DNA of 64,000 nucleotides from Stieleria neptunia. Its GTDB lineage: Bacteria > Planctomycetota > Planctomycetia > Pirellulales > Pirellulaceae. The notes under the pieces were generated by a model, which saw only the letters and a program-made list of their open reading frames with translations, was not told where the DNA came from and made no database searches. The DNA lies in contig NZ_CP037423.1 of NCBI RefSeq assembly GCF_007754155.1, forward strand, positions 3,596,001 to 3,660,000, given 5' to 3'. A program made the translations under genes and the position numbers. Every line of letters starts with the position of its first letter. Positions within the stretch are counted from its first letter, which is position 1. This document shows positions 46,708-56,606 of this stretch, piece after piece.

Positions 46708-49584
46708 ATGATGCAAACTCTGTTCGTCTTTCGTTCTGCTACCTCTCTAACTCTTTGCGCAACCGTGTTGTTGCTTTGCATGCGTGGTTCGGTCAACGGG
46801 GAGGAATCGCAAAGGACTTTCGAAATCGCGATTGTCAATGGACGCGTGGTCGATGGCACGGGGGCTCCGTGGTACGAGGCCGATATTGGCATTCGCGACG
46901 GACGCATCATCAAGATCGGCAAGATCAACCCAGAATCGGCGAGCAAGACGATTGATGCCGAGGGCCTGATCGTTGCCCCGGGTTTCATCGACATGATGGG
47001 GCAAACGGCCACGCCCATGCTGCGTCAGCCGGCGACTGCTATCAACCTGCTGACTCAGGGTATCACAACGATCAACGCGGGCGAAGGGTCTTCTGCGGCG
47101 CCGGTGCACGAGCTGGAAGCGGCCAGGATTGGCTGGCAAAATATGGCCGAGTACTTCCAGTTGCTCGATTCCAAAGGCATGCCGGTCAACGTGGTTCAAA
47201 CGGTTGGGCACACGCAGGTGCGGCGTCTTGTGATGGGCGAAGACAATCGCCGAGCAAGCGACGAAGAGCTCGACGCGATGAAGGAGCATGTTCGCGAAGC
47301 GATGGAGGCCGGTGCGATCGGCGTGTCCACGGCGCTGATCTATCCGCCAGCCGTTTATGCGACCACGGAAGAAATCGGAGCACTGGCCGGGGTTGCGGGT
47401 GAATATGGCGGACGATATTTCACTCACATGCGCAACGAAGGCGATCAGCTTTTGGAAGCGATCGACGAGGCGCTGGAAATTGGTCGCGTCGGAAACACTC
47501 CCGTCCACATCTATCATCTCAAAGCAGCGGGCAGGCAAAACTGGGGAAAGATGCAATTGGCGATTGCCCGAATCAAGGCCGCTCGAGCGGAAGGTCGGCA
47601 GGTCACCGCCGATATTTACCCCTACGTCAACAATGGTCTGGGCATCGACGCTTTGATTCATCCGCGGCACTTTGGTGAAGGTCGCGCAAAGTTTCTCAAT
47701 CGCCTGAAGAACGACGCCGACCTGCGGGCCGAAGTGCGACGGGAAATGGAAGAGACACCCGGTTGGGAAAACTGGTACCGGCACACCGGATCAGATTGGG
47801 ACCGCATTGTCGTCGGTCAAACCAACGCCCCTCGCTACCGAGAATTCACAGGGCAGTCCGTTGCCGCGATGGCAAAGGCGACCGGCGACGACGTCTGGGA
47901 CACGTTCTTTACACTGTGCACATCCGGGGCCTTCGCCCTGCCCGAAACCATGAGCGACGCGAACAAGATTTTCGCCATGCAGCAGCCATTCGTTTCGTTC
48001 TGCACCGACGTCGGGCCCGCTGGTGGCAGTCGCAGCGCTTCGCATCCCCGATCATTCGGCTCCTTTCCGCGAATGCTCTCTCGCTACGTTCGAGATCTTG
48101 GAGCCCTTTCGCTGGAACGCGCGGTTGCGCAGGCGAGTGCCACGGCTTGCAACAGTGTGATGGTGTACGACCGAGGACGCATCGCCGAAGGTCTAGCCGC
48201 AGATGTGATCGTGTTTGATTACGATGAATTGACGGACAAAGCGAATTTCAAGGACCCACATGCATTGTCAGTCGGCATGAAGCACGTGATCGTCAACGGC
48301 GAGACCGTTCTTGCCGACGCGAAGCTTACTCGAAACCGTCCCGGTCGTGTCCTTCGAGGTCCGGGGTTTGATGAGTCCAAAGCATCGCACCGTGTCGCGA
48401 CAGGCATCGTGCAAACTCCTTTCGCCGAGGTCGACGCGGTTCTGCAGGCGTTCATCGGCGAGCACCAAATTCCCGGAGCGTCGCTGGCGATTACCGACAG
48501 CAGCCGATTGGTGTATGCACGCGGGTTTGGCTACGCGGACGTTGGTCAGCGAGAGCGCGTGACTCCCGAGAGTCTTTTTCGCATCGCCAGTATTTCCAAG
48601 CCGATCACGGCCGTCGCGATCCTGCAACTGATCGAGCAGAAGAAACTGTCGCTCGATGACAAGGTCTTTGAAGTGCTTCAGTACGAACCGTACCTTCCGG
48701 AAAATGCGGAGTATGACAAGCGTCAGGACGAAATCACGATTCGACATTTGCTGCAACATCGCGGCGGTTGGGACCGTGACCAATCGTTTGACGCGATGTT
48801 CAGGTCGACGGAGTTTTCGAAAACGCTCGGCGTCGAACCACCCGCGGCTCCGGAAACCATCATCCGCATGATGCTGGGCAAGCCGCTCGATTTTGATCCC
48901 GGCGAACGCTATGCGTACTCGAACTACGGCTACTGTTTGCTGGGGCGAGTGATCGAAAAACTGACCGGGAAATCTTACGAACAGTACGTCAAGCAGTCTG
49001 TGCTTGATCCCGTCGGCTCGACCGCGATGAGCATCGGAGCAACACGACTTGCAGGGCGCAAAGAGAACGAAGTACGCTACTACGATCCTCGCCTCGGAGA
49101 TTCCGTCTTCGCGAAGGATCTGAATTCGCCGGTTCCGCAGCCGTATGGGGCATGGCATCTGGAAGCAATGGATTCGCACGGAGCGTGGATTGCATCGGCA
49201 ACCGACTTGGTACGTTTTGCCAGCGCGCTTGACTCGCCGGAGGACAGCCCGATACTATCGTCCGATAGCATCGCAGAGATGGTGAAACGACCGGATGGGT
49301 TGGCCGGACACAATCAGGACGGAACGCCGAAATCGAAATTTTATGGACTCGGCTGGTCCGTGACGACAAATGAATCAGGACAGCTGACCGCATCGCATGG
49401 CGGATCGTTGCCCGGCACCAATACAATCCTGATCCGTCGCCCCGATGGCCGAAATGTGGCACTCCTGTTCAATACGCGAATCACGGCACGTCTCTCACGT
49501 GTGGTCAGCGGCGTCCTGCCCCAACTGGAAGAGGCAATCGACAACGTCAGCCAGTGGCCGGACCATGATTTGTTTGACAACTAA
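46708..49584 (+). CDS. Amidohydrolase (D-aminoacylase-like) fused to a beta-lactamase-fold serine hydrolase
   Basis: The 958-residue protein has a signal peptide. Residues about 38-555 are an N-acyl-D-amino-acid-deacylase-like amidohydrolase: VNGRVVDGTGAPWYEADIGI, H240 in FTHMRNEGD, H270 in IYHLKAAG and D434 in FCTDVGP. The usual HxH after PGFID is replaced by MMGQT (96-100), and the zinc-ligand Cys position is Glu126 (NAGEGSSAAP). Residues about 565-950 are a class C beta-lactamase/esterase fold with SISK (S628-K631), YSN (737-739) and a late HGG, all catalytic motifs intact. It probably trims modified peptides or acyl-amino compounds outside the cytoplasm (inference). It lies between the XylR regulator and the BNR-4 gene. 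Confidence 0.88.
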   Translation: MMQTLFVFRSATSLTLCATVLLLCMRGSVNGEESQRTFEIAIVNGRVVDGTGAPWYEADIGIRDGRIIKIGKINPESASKTIDAEGLIVAPGFIDMMGQTATPMLRQPATAINLLTQGITTINAGEGSSAAPVHELEAARIGWQNMAEYFQLLDSKGMPVNVVQTVGHTQVRRLVMGEDNRRASDEELDAMKEHVREAMEAGAIGVSTALIYPPAVYATTEEIGALAGVAGEYGGRYFTHMRNEGDQLLEAIDEALEIGRVGNTPVHIYHLKAAGRQNWGKMQLAIARIKAARAEGRQVTADIYPYVNNGLGIDALIHPRHFGEGRAKFLNRLKNDADLRAEVRREMEETPGWENWYRHTGSDWDRIVVGQTNAPRYREFTGQSVAAMAKATGDDVWDTFFTLCTSGAFALPETMSDANKIFAMQQPFVSFCTDVGPAGGSRSASHPRSFGSFPRMLSRYVRDLGALSLERAVAQASATACNSVMVYDRGRIAEGLAADVIVFDYDELTDKANFKDPHALSVGMKHVIVNGETVLADAKLTRNRPGRVLRGPGFDESKASHRVATGIVQTPFAEVDAVLQAFIGEHQIPGASLAITDSSRLVYARGFGYADVGQRERVTPESLFRIASISKPITAVAILQLIEQKKLSLDDKVFEVLQYEPYLPENAEYDKRQDEITIRHLLQHRGGWDRDQSFDAMFRSTEFSKTLGVEPPAAPETIIRMMLGKPLDFDPGERYAYSNYGYCLLGRVIEKLTGKSYEQYVKQSVLDPVGSTAMSIGATRLAGRKENEVRYYDPRLGDSVFAKDLNSPVPQPYGAWHLEAMDSHGAWIASATDLVRFASALDSPEDSPILSSDSIAEMVKRPDGLAGHNQDGTPKSKFYGLGWSVTTNESGQLTASHGGSLPGTNTILIRRPDGRNVALLFNTRITARLSRVVSGVLPQLEEAIDNVSQWPDHDLFDN

Positions 49585-49618
49585 CCGATTTCAACAAGAA
49601 GATCATCCATTGGAACCT

Positions 49619-51085
49619 ATGACTCCAGCATCAAATCACAGACTCACACATCGTTTTACACTCGCTTTCATAGCGATCGCAGTGGGGTTTCTTGGCTGCA
49701 AAGCCGCCGTTGCTGACGACACCATTACGCTGAATCAAAAGGCGGATGGCTATCGCGGCATCTGGTACATGAATCAGCCATCGGGTGACGAGTACGTTTA
49801 CAAATACAGCGGCGGATTGGGAACGTACTGTGCGAAACACAAACCGTTTGCGATTCACTGTCCCGAGGTGAACAAAACGTTTTTCTGTTATGGCGGCGCG
49901 ACAAAGGACAACGACCGGAAGCTGGTTCATATGGTTTCCTATTTCGACCACGACACCAAAACGGTTCCGCGTCCAACGCTCTTGCTGGACAAGCAAACCG
50001 ATGACGCGCATGACAATCCAGTCATTTCTGTGGACGGCAAAGGCCACATTTGGATCTTCTCGACCTCACATGGTCGATCTCGCCCGTCATTCATTCACCG
50101 CAGCGTGCGGCCTTACGACATCAATGAGTTCGAGATTGTCCCCGCGACGCGGCTGGAAGGCGACAAGCCAACTCCGTTGGATAATTTCTCGTACCTTCAA
50201 GCGTGGCAGTCCGCAGATCATGGTTTTCAAGTGTTCTTCACCCGCTACGGTTACCCTGCAAAGCGAACGATCTGTTTCATGAAGAGTGACGATGGCGTCG
50301 CGTGGAGCGAGTGGCAGCGCATTGCAGCAATCGAAGAAGGCCATTACCAGATCTCGGGAATTTGCGAGTCAAAGATTGGAACGTTCTTCAACTTCCATCC
50401 TGAGGGGAAAGGGCTGAACTGGCGCACCAATTTGTACTACGTCGAATCCGCTGATGGTGGCAACTCGTGGCAATCGGTCGACGGGCAACCGCTCTCGTTA
50501 CCTGTGACGACCGTTCGCAACCCAGCGTTGATTCGCGATTATCAGTCCGAAGGGCTGAACGTGTACTTAAAGGATCTACGGTTCGATGAGAAGCATCGCC
50601 CCGTGTTGCTGTACATCACCAGCAAGGGCTATCAGTCCGGGCCGAAAAACGATCCTAGGACATGGACGATTGCGAAATGGACAGGTGAGAAGTGGGCCTT
50701 CAGTGAGATCACGACGTCAGACAACAACTATGATTTCGGTGAACTTTGGATATTCGCGCCAGACGACTGGCGCGTCATTGGGCCCACAGGGAAAGGCCCG
50801 CAGCCTTACAATCCTGGAGGTGAAATCGCGATGTGGGAGAGCCGCGATCAAGGCACCACATGGAAGCAATCTCGCCAGATGACTTCGGGCAGTACGAGGA
50901 ATCATACCTACGTTCGCCGCGCCTTGTCTGCACATCCAGATTTCATCGCCATCTGGGCAGATGGCCACGGGCGACAACCCTCGGGCTCGCGAATCCATTT
51001 TGCGGATATCAAAGGCAACGTTTATCAACTTCCCCAGTCGATGGACGGAGAGACGGCCTCGCCAATCCTTGTCGAGTCTCCTTGA
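49619..51085 (+). CDS. Secreted BNR-4 repeat protein
   Basis: About 488 residues from ATG 49619 (35 bp after the upstream stop), with a signal peptide ending near FLGCKAAVA; the Cys could make it a lipoprotein. The conserved opening ADGYRGIWYMNQPSGDEYVY, then KYSGGLGTYCAKHKPFAIHC, and blade strands such as GHIWIFSTSHGRSRPSFIHR and YYVESADGGNSWQSV identify the BNR-4 seven-bladed propeller family. Members occur in polysaccharide-utilisation loci as hydrolases or lyases, but the reaction is not assigned here. It is probably co-transcribed with the preceding fusion gene. Confidence 0.85.
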   Translation: MTPASNHRLTHRFTLAFIAIAVGFLGCKAAVADDTITLNQKADGYRGIWYMNQPSGDEYVYKYSGGLGTYCAKHKPFAIHCPEVNKTFFCYGGATKDNDRKLVHMVSYFDHDTKTVPRPTLLLDKQTDDAHDNPVISVDGKGHIWIFSTSHGRSRPSFIHRSVRPYDINEFEIVPATRLEGDKPTPLDNFSYLQAWQSADHGFQVFFTRYGYPAKRTICFMKSDDGVAWSEWQRIAAIEEGHYQISGICESKIGTFFNFHPEGKGLNWRTNLYYVESADGGNSWQSVDGQPLSLPVTTVRNPALIRDYQSEGLNVYLKDLRFDEKHRPVLLYITSKGYQSGPKNDPRTWTIAKWTGEKWAFSEITTSDNNYDFGELWIFAPDDWRVIGPTGKGPQPYNPGGEIAMWESRDQGTTWKQSRQMTSGSTRNHTYVRRALSAHPDFIAIWADGHGRQPSGSRIHFADIKGNVYQLPQSMDGETASPILVESP

Positions 51086-51228
51086 AAACAACTCCACCTG
51101 TTACGGGCGCATTCATTCGATGCGGGGGCGTTCGGGATCTCGAGCCCCTGCAAGCGACTGGCGGTGGTGAAGTAGTTTTTTTGTAACCGTTCACGGCCTC
51201 CGGCGTTAAACGGTTTCTCATCATATTG

Positions 51229-51325
51229 ATCCTACTCGTACTCAGCCATTGGCGGTACTCGTACTCGATCAGCACGCGGGTTTCGAGTACGAGTACCATT
51301 TCATTGAGTACGAGTACGAGTACGA
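51229..51325. repeat. GAGTAC-rich palindrome between convergent genes
   Basis: GGTACTCGTACTCGA (51254-51268) pairs perfectly with TCGAGTACGAGTACC (51283-51297) around a 14-base loop. Extra GAGTAC units follow at 51306-51325, and complementary ACTCGTACTC precedes it. The position between two convergent genes suggests a bidirectional terminator, although there is no T tract. Confidence 0.75.
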
Positions 51326-51447
51326 TTCTCGGAATCCGTACTGGTGAACAGGCCTCCGTTCCCTTGAATGTCTATCGTTGGCCCCGCGTTTTTCGAAAAG
51401 ATTGCTTAACCGAGTAAGCTTGGTGCAGGCTGTCCAGCGAGCCTGGC

Positions 51448-51507
51448 CGCAAACAAAAGGGCGAAAACAACCGCGTCATTCTTGCCAAACGACCAGTCGC
51501 CAACTGA
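51448..51507 (+). pseudogene. C-terminal stub of a sialidase-like gene
   Basis: The frame reads RKQKGENNRVILAKRPVAN then stop, matching the end of the intact gene at 57473-58675 (KRKGENNRVILAKLRLADESR). Twenty consecutive bases, GGCGAAAACAACCGCGTCAT, are identical between the two. No further upstream homology is visible, so only the tail of a paralogue survives. Confidence 0.6.
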
Positions 51508-51548
51508 CCCGTCGGCGCATGACGCGGGGGACGGCGCGGCCTGGAGAC

Positions 51549-52730
51549 TCACGACTGAGGTTCCGGTGCCGCTGGTGAAACGCGTGAGTCGGTGAGATGT
51601 TCGATGATTCCGGCAATCGCCCCTTCGCGTTTGCTGCCGCGGGCGCGTTCGATGCGGCATTGGCGGAATGACGGCATTAGCGCTTGGGACTCTGTTTGCC
51701 GTATCAAACGCTCCAGCAGCGAGTCGTCCAGATCGAACATGCGGCTATGGACGAACAGGGTCTGGGGATTGAACAGATTGATTGTCGTCACGAGCGCAAA
51801 AACGAATTGTTGTGCAACTTGTTCCAGCTCTTCCGTAACGTTCAAGTCGCCTGCACGAACGAGATCGACGATCTGGCTGAGTGTCAGGTTTTGCCCCTGG
51901 TTCTGCGAAACGAGACGTGCCACTGCGGTATCGCTGGCCAGGGTTTCCAGGCAACCGACCCGTCCACAGCCGCACAGAATACCGTCAGGCGCCATTGGCA
52001 GGTGACCGATCTCTCCGGCCAAGCCGCAACTCCCCTTCAGCAGGCTTCCGTCGTTAAAAATCCCCAGTCCGATTCCGGTGCTGGCATCGAGCATGGCGAA
52101 GTCGGTCAAGGTGCCTGCGAGGCCGAAGTGGCGCTCGGCAAGACAAAGAGCGTCCGACTCCTGCAGGACGGCAACTTCCACGTCCAACCGCGTGGCCAAG
52201 TCTCTGCCGAGGCAACGGCCATTCGTCTGCGGAACATTGGGCGACAAAATCGAGCAGCCTTCTCGATAGTCATACAGTCCGGGCAAACTGACGCCGACGC
52301 CCAGTGTTCGTAGACTCTCTTGCGAACGCAGCGACTCGAGCTGATCGACAACCGTGGCGAGGAGTTCGTCGTAGGTTGGTGGAGTCTCGAATTCCCGCAA
52401 TGTATCCGCCCGCAGCGTACCATCTAGCCCTGCGGTGACCAGGCGACACGTCGGACGATCGACGACCAGCCCAACCACCTGCGAATTGGAGCCTCCCAGT
52501 CGCAGCTTCTTTGCCGGACGACCTCGCATGTTTTCGGGCGCATCGAATTCTTCCAGCAGCCCAGACTTCAGCAGCGATGAAACAGCTTTTGAAACCGTCG
52601 GGCGAGTGACGCCCGCCAGCCGAGTGACTTCTGCCCGAGAACTCGGTCCATTTGTCTGAAGAACACGCAGGACGGCGCGCTCATTGAGTTGGCTGAGTAA
52701 TCGGGGTTCTGTTGAATGGGGTGTATTCAT
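51549..52730 (-). CDS. ROK-family transcriptional repressor
   Basis: The 393-residue protein has an N-terminal winged helix (about 12-80; NERAVLRVLQTNGPSSRAEV, then TRLAGVTRPTVSKAVSSLLK) ahead of a ROK sugar-kinase-fold domain. That domain includes VGLVVDRPTCRLV, LGVGVSLPG and GLAGEIGHLPM, plus the zinc motif with Cys in ILCGCGRVGCLETLAS. The kinase ATP site (DxGxT) is not preserved at VVDRPT, consistent with a sugar sensor rather than a kinase. It is the third gene of an operon after the DUF1549/DUF1553 and DUF1501 genes (22 bp gap), so it probably autoregulates that unit. Confidence 0.9.
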   Translation of the reverse strand: MNTPHSTEPRLLSQLNERAVLRVLQTNGPSSRAEVTRLAGVTRPTVSKAVSSLLKSGLLEEFDAPENMRGRPAKKLRLGGSNSQVVGLVVDRPTCRLVTAGLDGTLRADTLREFETPPTYDELLATVVDQLESLRSQESLRTLGVGVSLPGLYDYREGCSILSPNVPQTNGRCLGRDLATRLDVEVAVLQESDALCLAERHFGLAGTLTDFAMLDASTGIGLGIFNDGSLLKGSCGLAGEIGHLPMAPDGILCGCGRVGCLETLASDTAVARLVSQNQGQNLTLSQIVDLVRAGDLNVTEELEQVAQQFVFALVTTINLFNPQTLFVHSRMFDLDDSLLERLIRQTESQALMPSFRQCRIERARGSKREGAIAGIIEHLTDSRVSPAAPEPQS

Positions 52731-52752
52731 CTGTCTGTGCCGTCACAGGCGC

Positions 52753-54186
52753 CTATGCAAACAGGTCGTGGACAACTCGACCGCCGACGTCGGTGAGTGT
52801 TTCTTCTCGCCCCTGATGAAACCACGACAGCGTCTCGTGGTCCTGGCCCATGGCATGGAGAATGGTGGCGTGAAGATCGTGCAGATGGACTTTGTCTGTC
52901 ACCGCTTCAAATCCGAATTCATCCGTTTCTCCATACGTTTGCCCGCCCTTGATTCCTCCACCGGCCATCCACATGCTGAATCCATACGGATTGTGGTTTC
53001 GACCCGGAGCTCCCTGGCCTTCGCTAAACGGCATGCGTCCGAATTCGCCGCCCCAGACGACCAGTGTGTCTTCTAGAAGACCGCGTTGCTCAAGGTCGGT
53101 CAGAAGTGCGGCGATCGGCTGATCAACTTCGGCGGCATGCTGGCCATGGTTCTTTTCGATGCTCTCATGGGCATCCCAGGTCTCTTCCAGGTGGCCGCCA
53201 CCGGAATACAACTGAATGAACCGCACGCCGCGTTCGACCAGACGGCGAGCAATCAAACAGTTGCGACCGTATTCGTCAGTCGGTTGATTGCCAACGCCGT
53301 ACGAATCCAGCGTCTGCTGACTTTCCTGCGACAGGTCGACGGCTTCGGGGGTGGCCGACTGCATGCGATAGGCGAGTTCGTAACTTCGGATGCGATCTGC
53401 CAGCTTCTGACTACCGGGACGAGTCGACAGGTGCTGTTGATTCAGCTGTGCCAGCATGTCGAGTTGCTCTCGTTGCACGGCCTGGGTCACGTGAGCCGGC
53501 CCTTTCAGATCAAGGATCGGATCGCCAGTTGGCCGAAATAACGTGCCCGCATACGTCGCGGGCATGAAACCGCTGGACCAATTGGGTTGCCCGCTGATTG
53601 GGCCACCGCGTTTGTCCAGCATGACGACATAGCCCGGCAGATTTTCGTTTTCCGACCCCATGCCGTAGACGCACCAGCTTCCAAGGGACGGTCGGCCGAT
53701 TAACGTCTTGCCGGTGTTCATGGCGACGAGAGCCGAACCATGGGCATGGCTGTCGGTGTGGCATGAATTGATGACGCACAGCTTGTCGGCGTGCTCTCTG
53801 ACGTTCGGAAAGTAGTCCGAAACCAGCAGCCCGGATTCTCCGCCTGGGTGGAAGGGTCGCCAGGCAGGAGTCAGGTAGCCCATTTTTCGACCACCGGAGT
53901 TGATGAACTTTTTGTCAGCCGGAAGTTGTTTGCCGCTGTACTTTTCCAGTTCCGGCTTGAAGTCGAACGTGTCAACCTGCGACGGCGCACCATTCATCAT
54001 CAAAAAGATACACGCCTTTGCATGCGGCCTGGCGGATTGCGGGCTTTCTTCCGCCGTCGCCGTTCCGATGGAAACGCCGTCTCGGCCCAGCAGGCTGGCC
54101 AGTGCCACTCCAGCGAAGCCGGCCCCCATGTCCCAGACAAATTCACGTCGCGACCTGCCGCAAGGGAATAAAGATCGATTCAACAT
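52753..54186 (-). CDS. DUF1501 exported protein
   Basis: The 477-residue product has a Tat-like leader (SRREFVWDMGAGFAGVALASL). The family landmarks are KACIFLMMNGAPSQVDTFD, CHTDSHAHGSALVAMNTGK, GRPSLGSWCVYGMGSENENL, DTLVVWGGEFGRMP and SMWMAGGGIKGGQTYG. This fold is alkaline-phosphatase/sulfatase-like, but the biological reaction is not established. ATG 54186 lies eight bases after the stop of the upstream PSD1-type gene, so the two are translationally linked, as is standard for the pair. Confidence 0.92.
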   Translation of the reverse strand: MLNRSLFPCGRSRREFVWDMGAGFAGVALASLLGRDGVSIGTATAEESPQSARPHAKACIFLMMNGAPSQVDTFDFKPELEKYSGKQLPADKKFINSGGRKMGYLTPAWRPFHPGGESGLLVSDYFPNVREHADKLCVINSCHTDSHAHGSALVAMNTGKTLIGRPSLGSWCVYGMGSENENLPGYVVMLDKRGGPISGQPNWSSGFMPATYAGTLFRPTGDPILDLKGPAHVTQAVQREQLDMLAQLNQQHLSTRPGSQKLADRIRSYELAYRMQSATPEAVDLSQESQQTLDSYGVGNQPTDEYGRNCLIARRLVERGVRFIQLYSGGGHLEETWDAHESIEKNHGQHAAEVDQPIAALLTDLEQRGLLEDTLVVWGGEFGRMPFSEGQGAPGRNHNPYGFSMWMAGGGIKGGQTYGETDEFGFEAVTDKVHLHDLHATILHAMGQDHETLSWFHQGREETLTDVGGRVVHDLFA

Positions 54187-54194
54187 AAGAGGTC

Positions 54195-56492
54195 TCAATC
54201 TAAGTAAATGAACTCGTTGGAATTCAGCAGGACGTGAGCCAGCGACGCCAGCGCCAACGTTTCTGGTGACCCGGTCTGTTCTGTCTGCGCAGGCTCCGTC
54301 GCCAATGGTTCGAAACGTCGCAATTGTGTTTCAAGGTGCTTTTCCGCCAGACGAAATTCCTCGGCGAACGGTTCTCTTGCGAAGACCGCCGACCACAATT
54401 GAGACACGCGATCGCGACCCTGCGCCCCGTTTGCGATGATTGTTGAAGCCAGCCTGCGGCTTCGAGCATGCACCAGCGGGTTGTTCATCAGCACCAAAGC
54501 CTGGGTGGGAACGGTCGTCACGTCTCGCTTTCCGCATGACAGAGTCGTGTCAGAAAAGTTAAACGTTGTCATCATTGGCGGCAGCAGACCGCGTTTCGAA
54601 AACATGTACAGGCTGCGGCGAAGTTGTTCCTCCGGGGGCGACGGATTCCAAGCCGCCGACTTTTTGGAAAGTCCTTCCAGTGCCGCGGCGTCAATCGTTG
54701 GGCGGAAACCCGGCCCGCCGACTCGCAAATCCAGTTCTCCCGACACAGCCAGCATGGCATCTCGCAGAGCTTCGGCATCGAGACGACGGCGTTCACTCTT
54801 CCACCACAATCGGTTGGCCGAATCCTTCTGGTTGTAACTGGAAAACTCGGTGTGGTTTGATGATTGCTGCCACGTTTTCGAGGTCAAAATCAACTTGTGC
54901 ATCCGCTTGATCTTCCAGCCGCGTTTGACGAACTCGTCCGCCAGCCAGTCCAGCAATTTCGGATGCGTCGGTGGATCGGCCAAAAAGCCAAAGTTGTTGG
55001 GGGACCGCACGATGGCTTTCCCGAAATGGTGCTGCCACAGGCGATTCACGAAAACGCGAGCCGTCAGTGGATTGTCCGGATTGGCAATCCACTGGGCCAG
55101 TTGAAGTCGTCGGTGAGATGACTTCGAGCCATCTGGCGGCGCATCGAACGTCCGCTCCAGGTCCGGGATCATCGAAAGCGACGCCGGGACGACTTCATCC
55201 AGCGGAGCCTCACGTTCGCCATTGTGGAGCACATGCAGGGGTGGCGGAGTCGGGCCGAGATCGGTCCAGCCAAGCACTTCGGTGACTCCAAGCTCCTCCG
55301 GAGTTGGACCGCCCAGCAGTTTTCGTTGGCGAGCTGCAATGGGCCCCGCCCAAAATGCCGACGCCATCCGGTAGTAGTCTTCTTGCTTGATTGCATCGAA
55401 CTTGTGGTCGTGGCACCGAGCACACTTGACGGTCATCGCAAGGAACGAAGACGACGTGGTGTGAACCAGATCTTCCAGGCGATCGTATTGGTAGTCCAGC
55501 GGATCGTTGGGTTCATCGTTCCATGCTCCCAATCGCAGAAAGCCCGTGGCGACGACAGACGCCTCGGTGCGTTCCGGTATCTCGTCGCCCGCCAGTTGTG
55601 CGATCACAAAGCGATCGTAAGGCATGTCTGAGTTGAGCGCGTTGACCACCCAGTCACGGTATTTCCACGCAAATGGTTTCTCCTGGTCGCGTTCGTATCC
55701 GCTGGTGTCAGCGTATCGAACAAGATCCAGCCAGTAGCGTCCCCAGCGCTCTCCATATTGTGGAGAATCCAGCAGGCGATCAATGACGTGCTCCAGTGCC
55801 TGCGGTGAGTCGTCGCGCTCAAACGCTTCGACTTGCTCCAGGCTTGGCGGTAGTCCGATCAGGTCGAAGTACAGGCGACGTAGTAAGACGCGTTTGCCGG
55901 CTGCGGCAGCAGGAGACATCTGTTGCTCCTCCAGCCGTGCTCCCACAAACGCATCGATGGGATTGGCCGGCTGCGGCAACGTTTGCAGCCGCGGAACGTC
56001 AGGACGTCGGACCGGTTGCAATGACCACAAATCACGGCCGCCACGAACATCGCTGCTGCGCTCAAACCAATCGAGATGTCGCCCCTTGGGCCATTCGGCA
56101 CCGGCGGCAATCCAGCGTTGAAGCACGGCGACTTCCTGTTCAGGCAACTGCTGCGACCGGCCCTTTTTCTCCGGCGGCATTTCACCGTCGTGGATGCGCT
56201 GCAACAGGTAACTGTCCTGTGGGTTGTCAAGGTCCACTGCCGGACCAGAATCGCCGCCCCTGCGAAATCCTTCGGCGGTTGTCAGCAAAAGATTTCCCGA
56301 CGGATGTCGCCCCTGGTGGCATTCGACACATCGTCTGATCAGTAATGGAGCAACATCCGATTCGAAAGACGCCTCGTCCGCATCAGCCGATCCGGCAGCG
56401 AGAGAATGAATCACGATCGCAAAGAGCAACAGCGCTCGACAGTTCAATGGAATCGCCCTCGCAAAATCGGGGAATCTACGCTCGAGAAACAC
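54195..56492 (-). CDS. Planctomycete cytochrome-type protein (PSCyt1-DUF1549-DUF1553)
   Basis: About 765 residues with a signal peptide (LLLFAIVIHSLAAGSADA). A haem-c motif CVECH at about 55-59 lies in a PSCyt1 domain (FESDVAPLLIRRCVECHQG). DUF1549 follows (RVLLRRLYFDLIGLPPSLEQ and AMTVKCARCHDHKFDAI, which holds a second CxxCH). DUF1553 comes last (RLQLAQWIANPDNPLTARVF, RRRLDAEALRDAMLAVSGEL). It probably acts in extracytoplasmic electron transfer together with the DUF1501 protein. The start at 56492 would be GTG; a TTG 15 codons further in is an alternative. First gene of the three-gene operon. Confidence 0.9.
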   Translation of the reverse strand: MFLERRFPDFARAIPLNCRALLLFAIVIHSLAAGSADADEASFESDVAPLLIRRCVECHQGRHPSGNLLLTTAEGFRRGGDSGPAVDLDNPQDSYLLQRIHDGEMPPEKKGRSQQLPEQEVAVLQRWIAAGAEWPKGRHLDWFERSSDVRGGRDLWSLQPVRRPDVPRLQTLPQPANPIDAFVGARLEEQQMSPAAAAGKRVLLRRLYFDLIGLPPSLEQVEAFERDDSPQALEHVIDRLLDSPQYGERWGRYWLDLVRYADTSGYERDQEKPFAWKYRDWVVNALNSDMPYDRFVIAQLAGDEIPERTEASVVATGFLRLGAWNDEPNDPLDYQYDRLEDLVHTTSSSFLAMTVKCARCHDHKFDAIKQEDYYRMASAFWAGPIAARQRKLLGGPTPEELGVTEVLGWTDLGPTPPPLHVLHNGEREAPLDEVVPASLSMIPDLERTFDAPPDGSKSSHRRLQLAQWIANPDNPLTARVFVNRLWQHHFGKAIVRSPNNFGFLADPPTHPKLLDWLADEFVKRGWKIKRMHKLILTSKTWQQSSNHTEFSSYNQKDSANRLWWKSERRRLDAEALRDAMLAVSGELDLRVGGPGFRPTIDAAALEGLSKKSAAWNPSPPEEQLRRSLYMFSKRGLLPPMMTTFNFSDTTLSCGKRDVTTVPTQALVLMNNPLVHARSRRLASTIIANGAQGRDRVSQLWSAVFAREPFAEEFRLAEKHLETQLRRFEPLATEPAQTEQTGSPETLALASLAHVLLNSNEFIYLD

Positions 56493-56606
56493 CTGGATCC
56501 GAGAGGCTACTTCCCGAAAACGATTAAGTCAACGGTGTTTACGAAATGGCGCGCCGTAAATCGTCGGAGTGCAGGCCGATTCATCTCCCCGGAATCATGT
56601 CACGAC

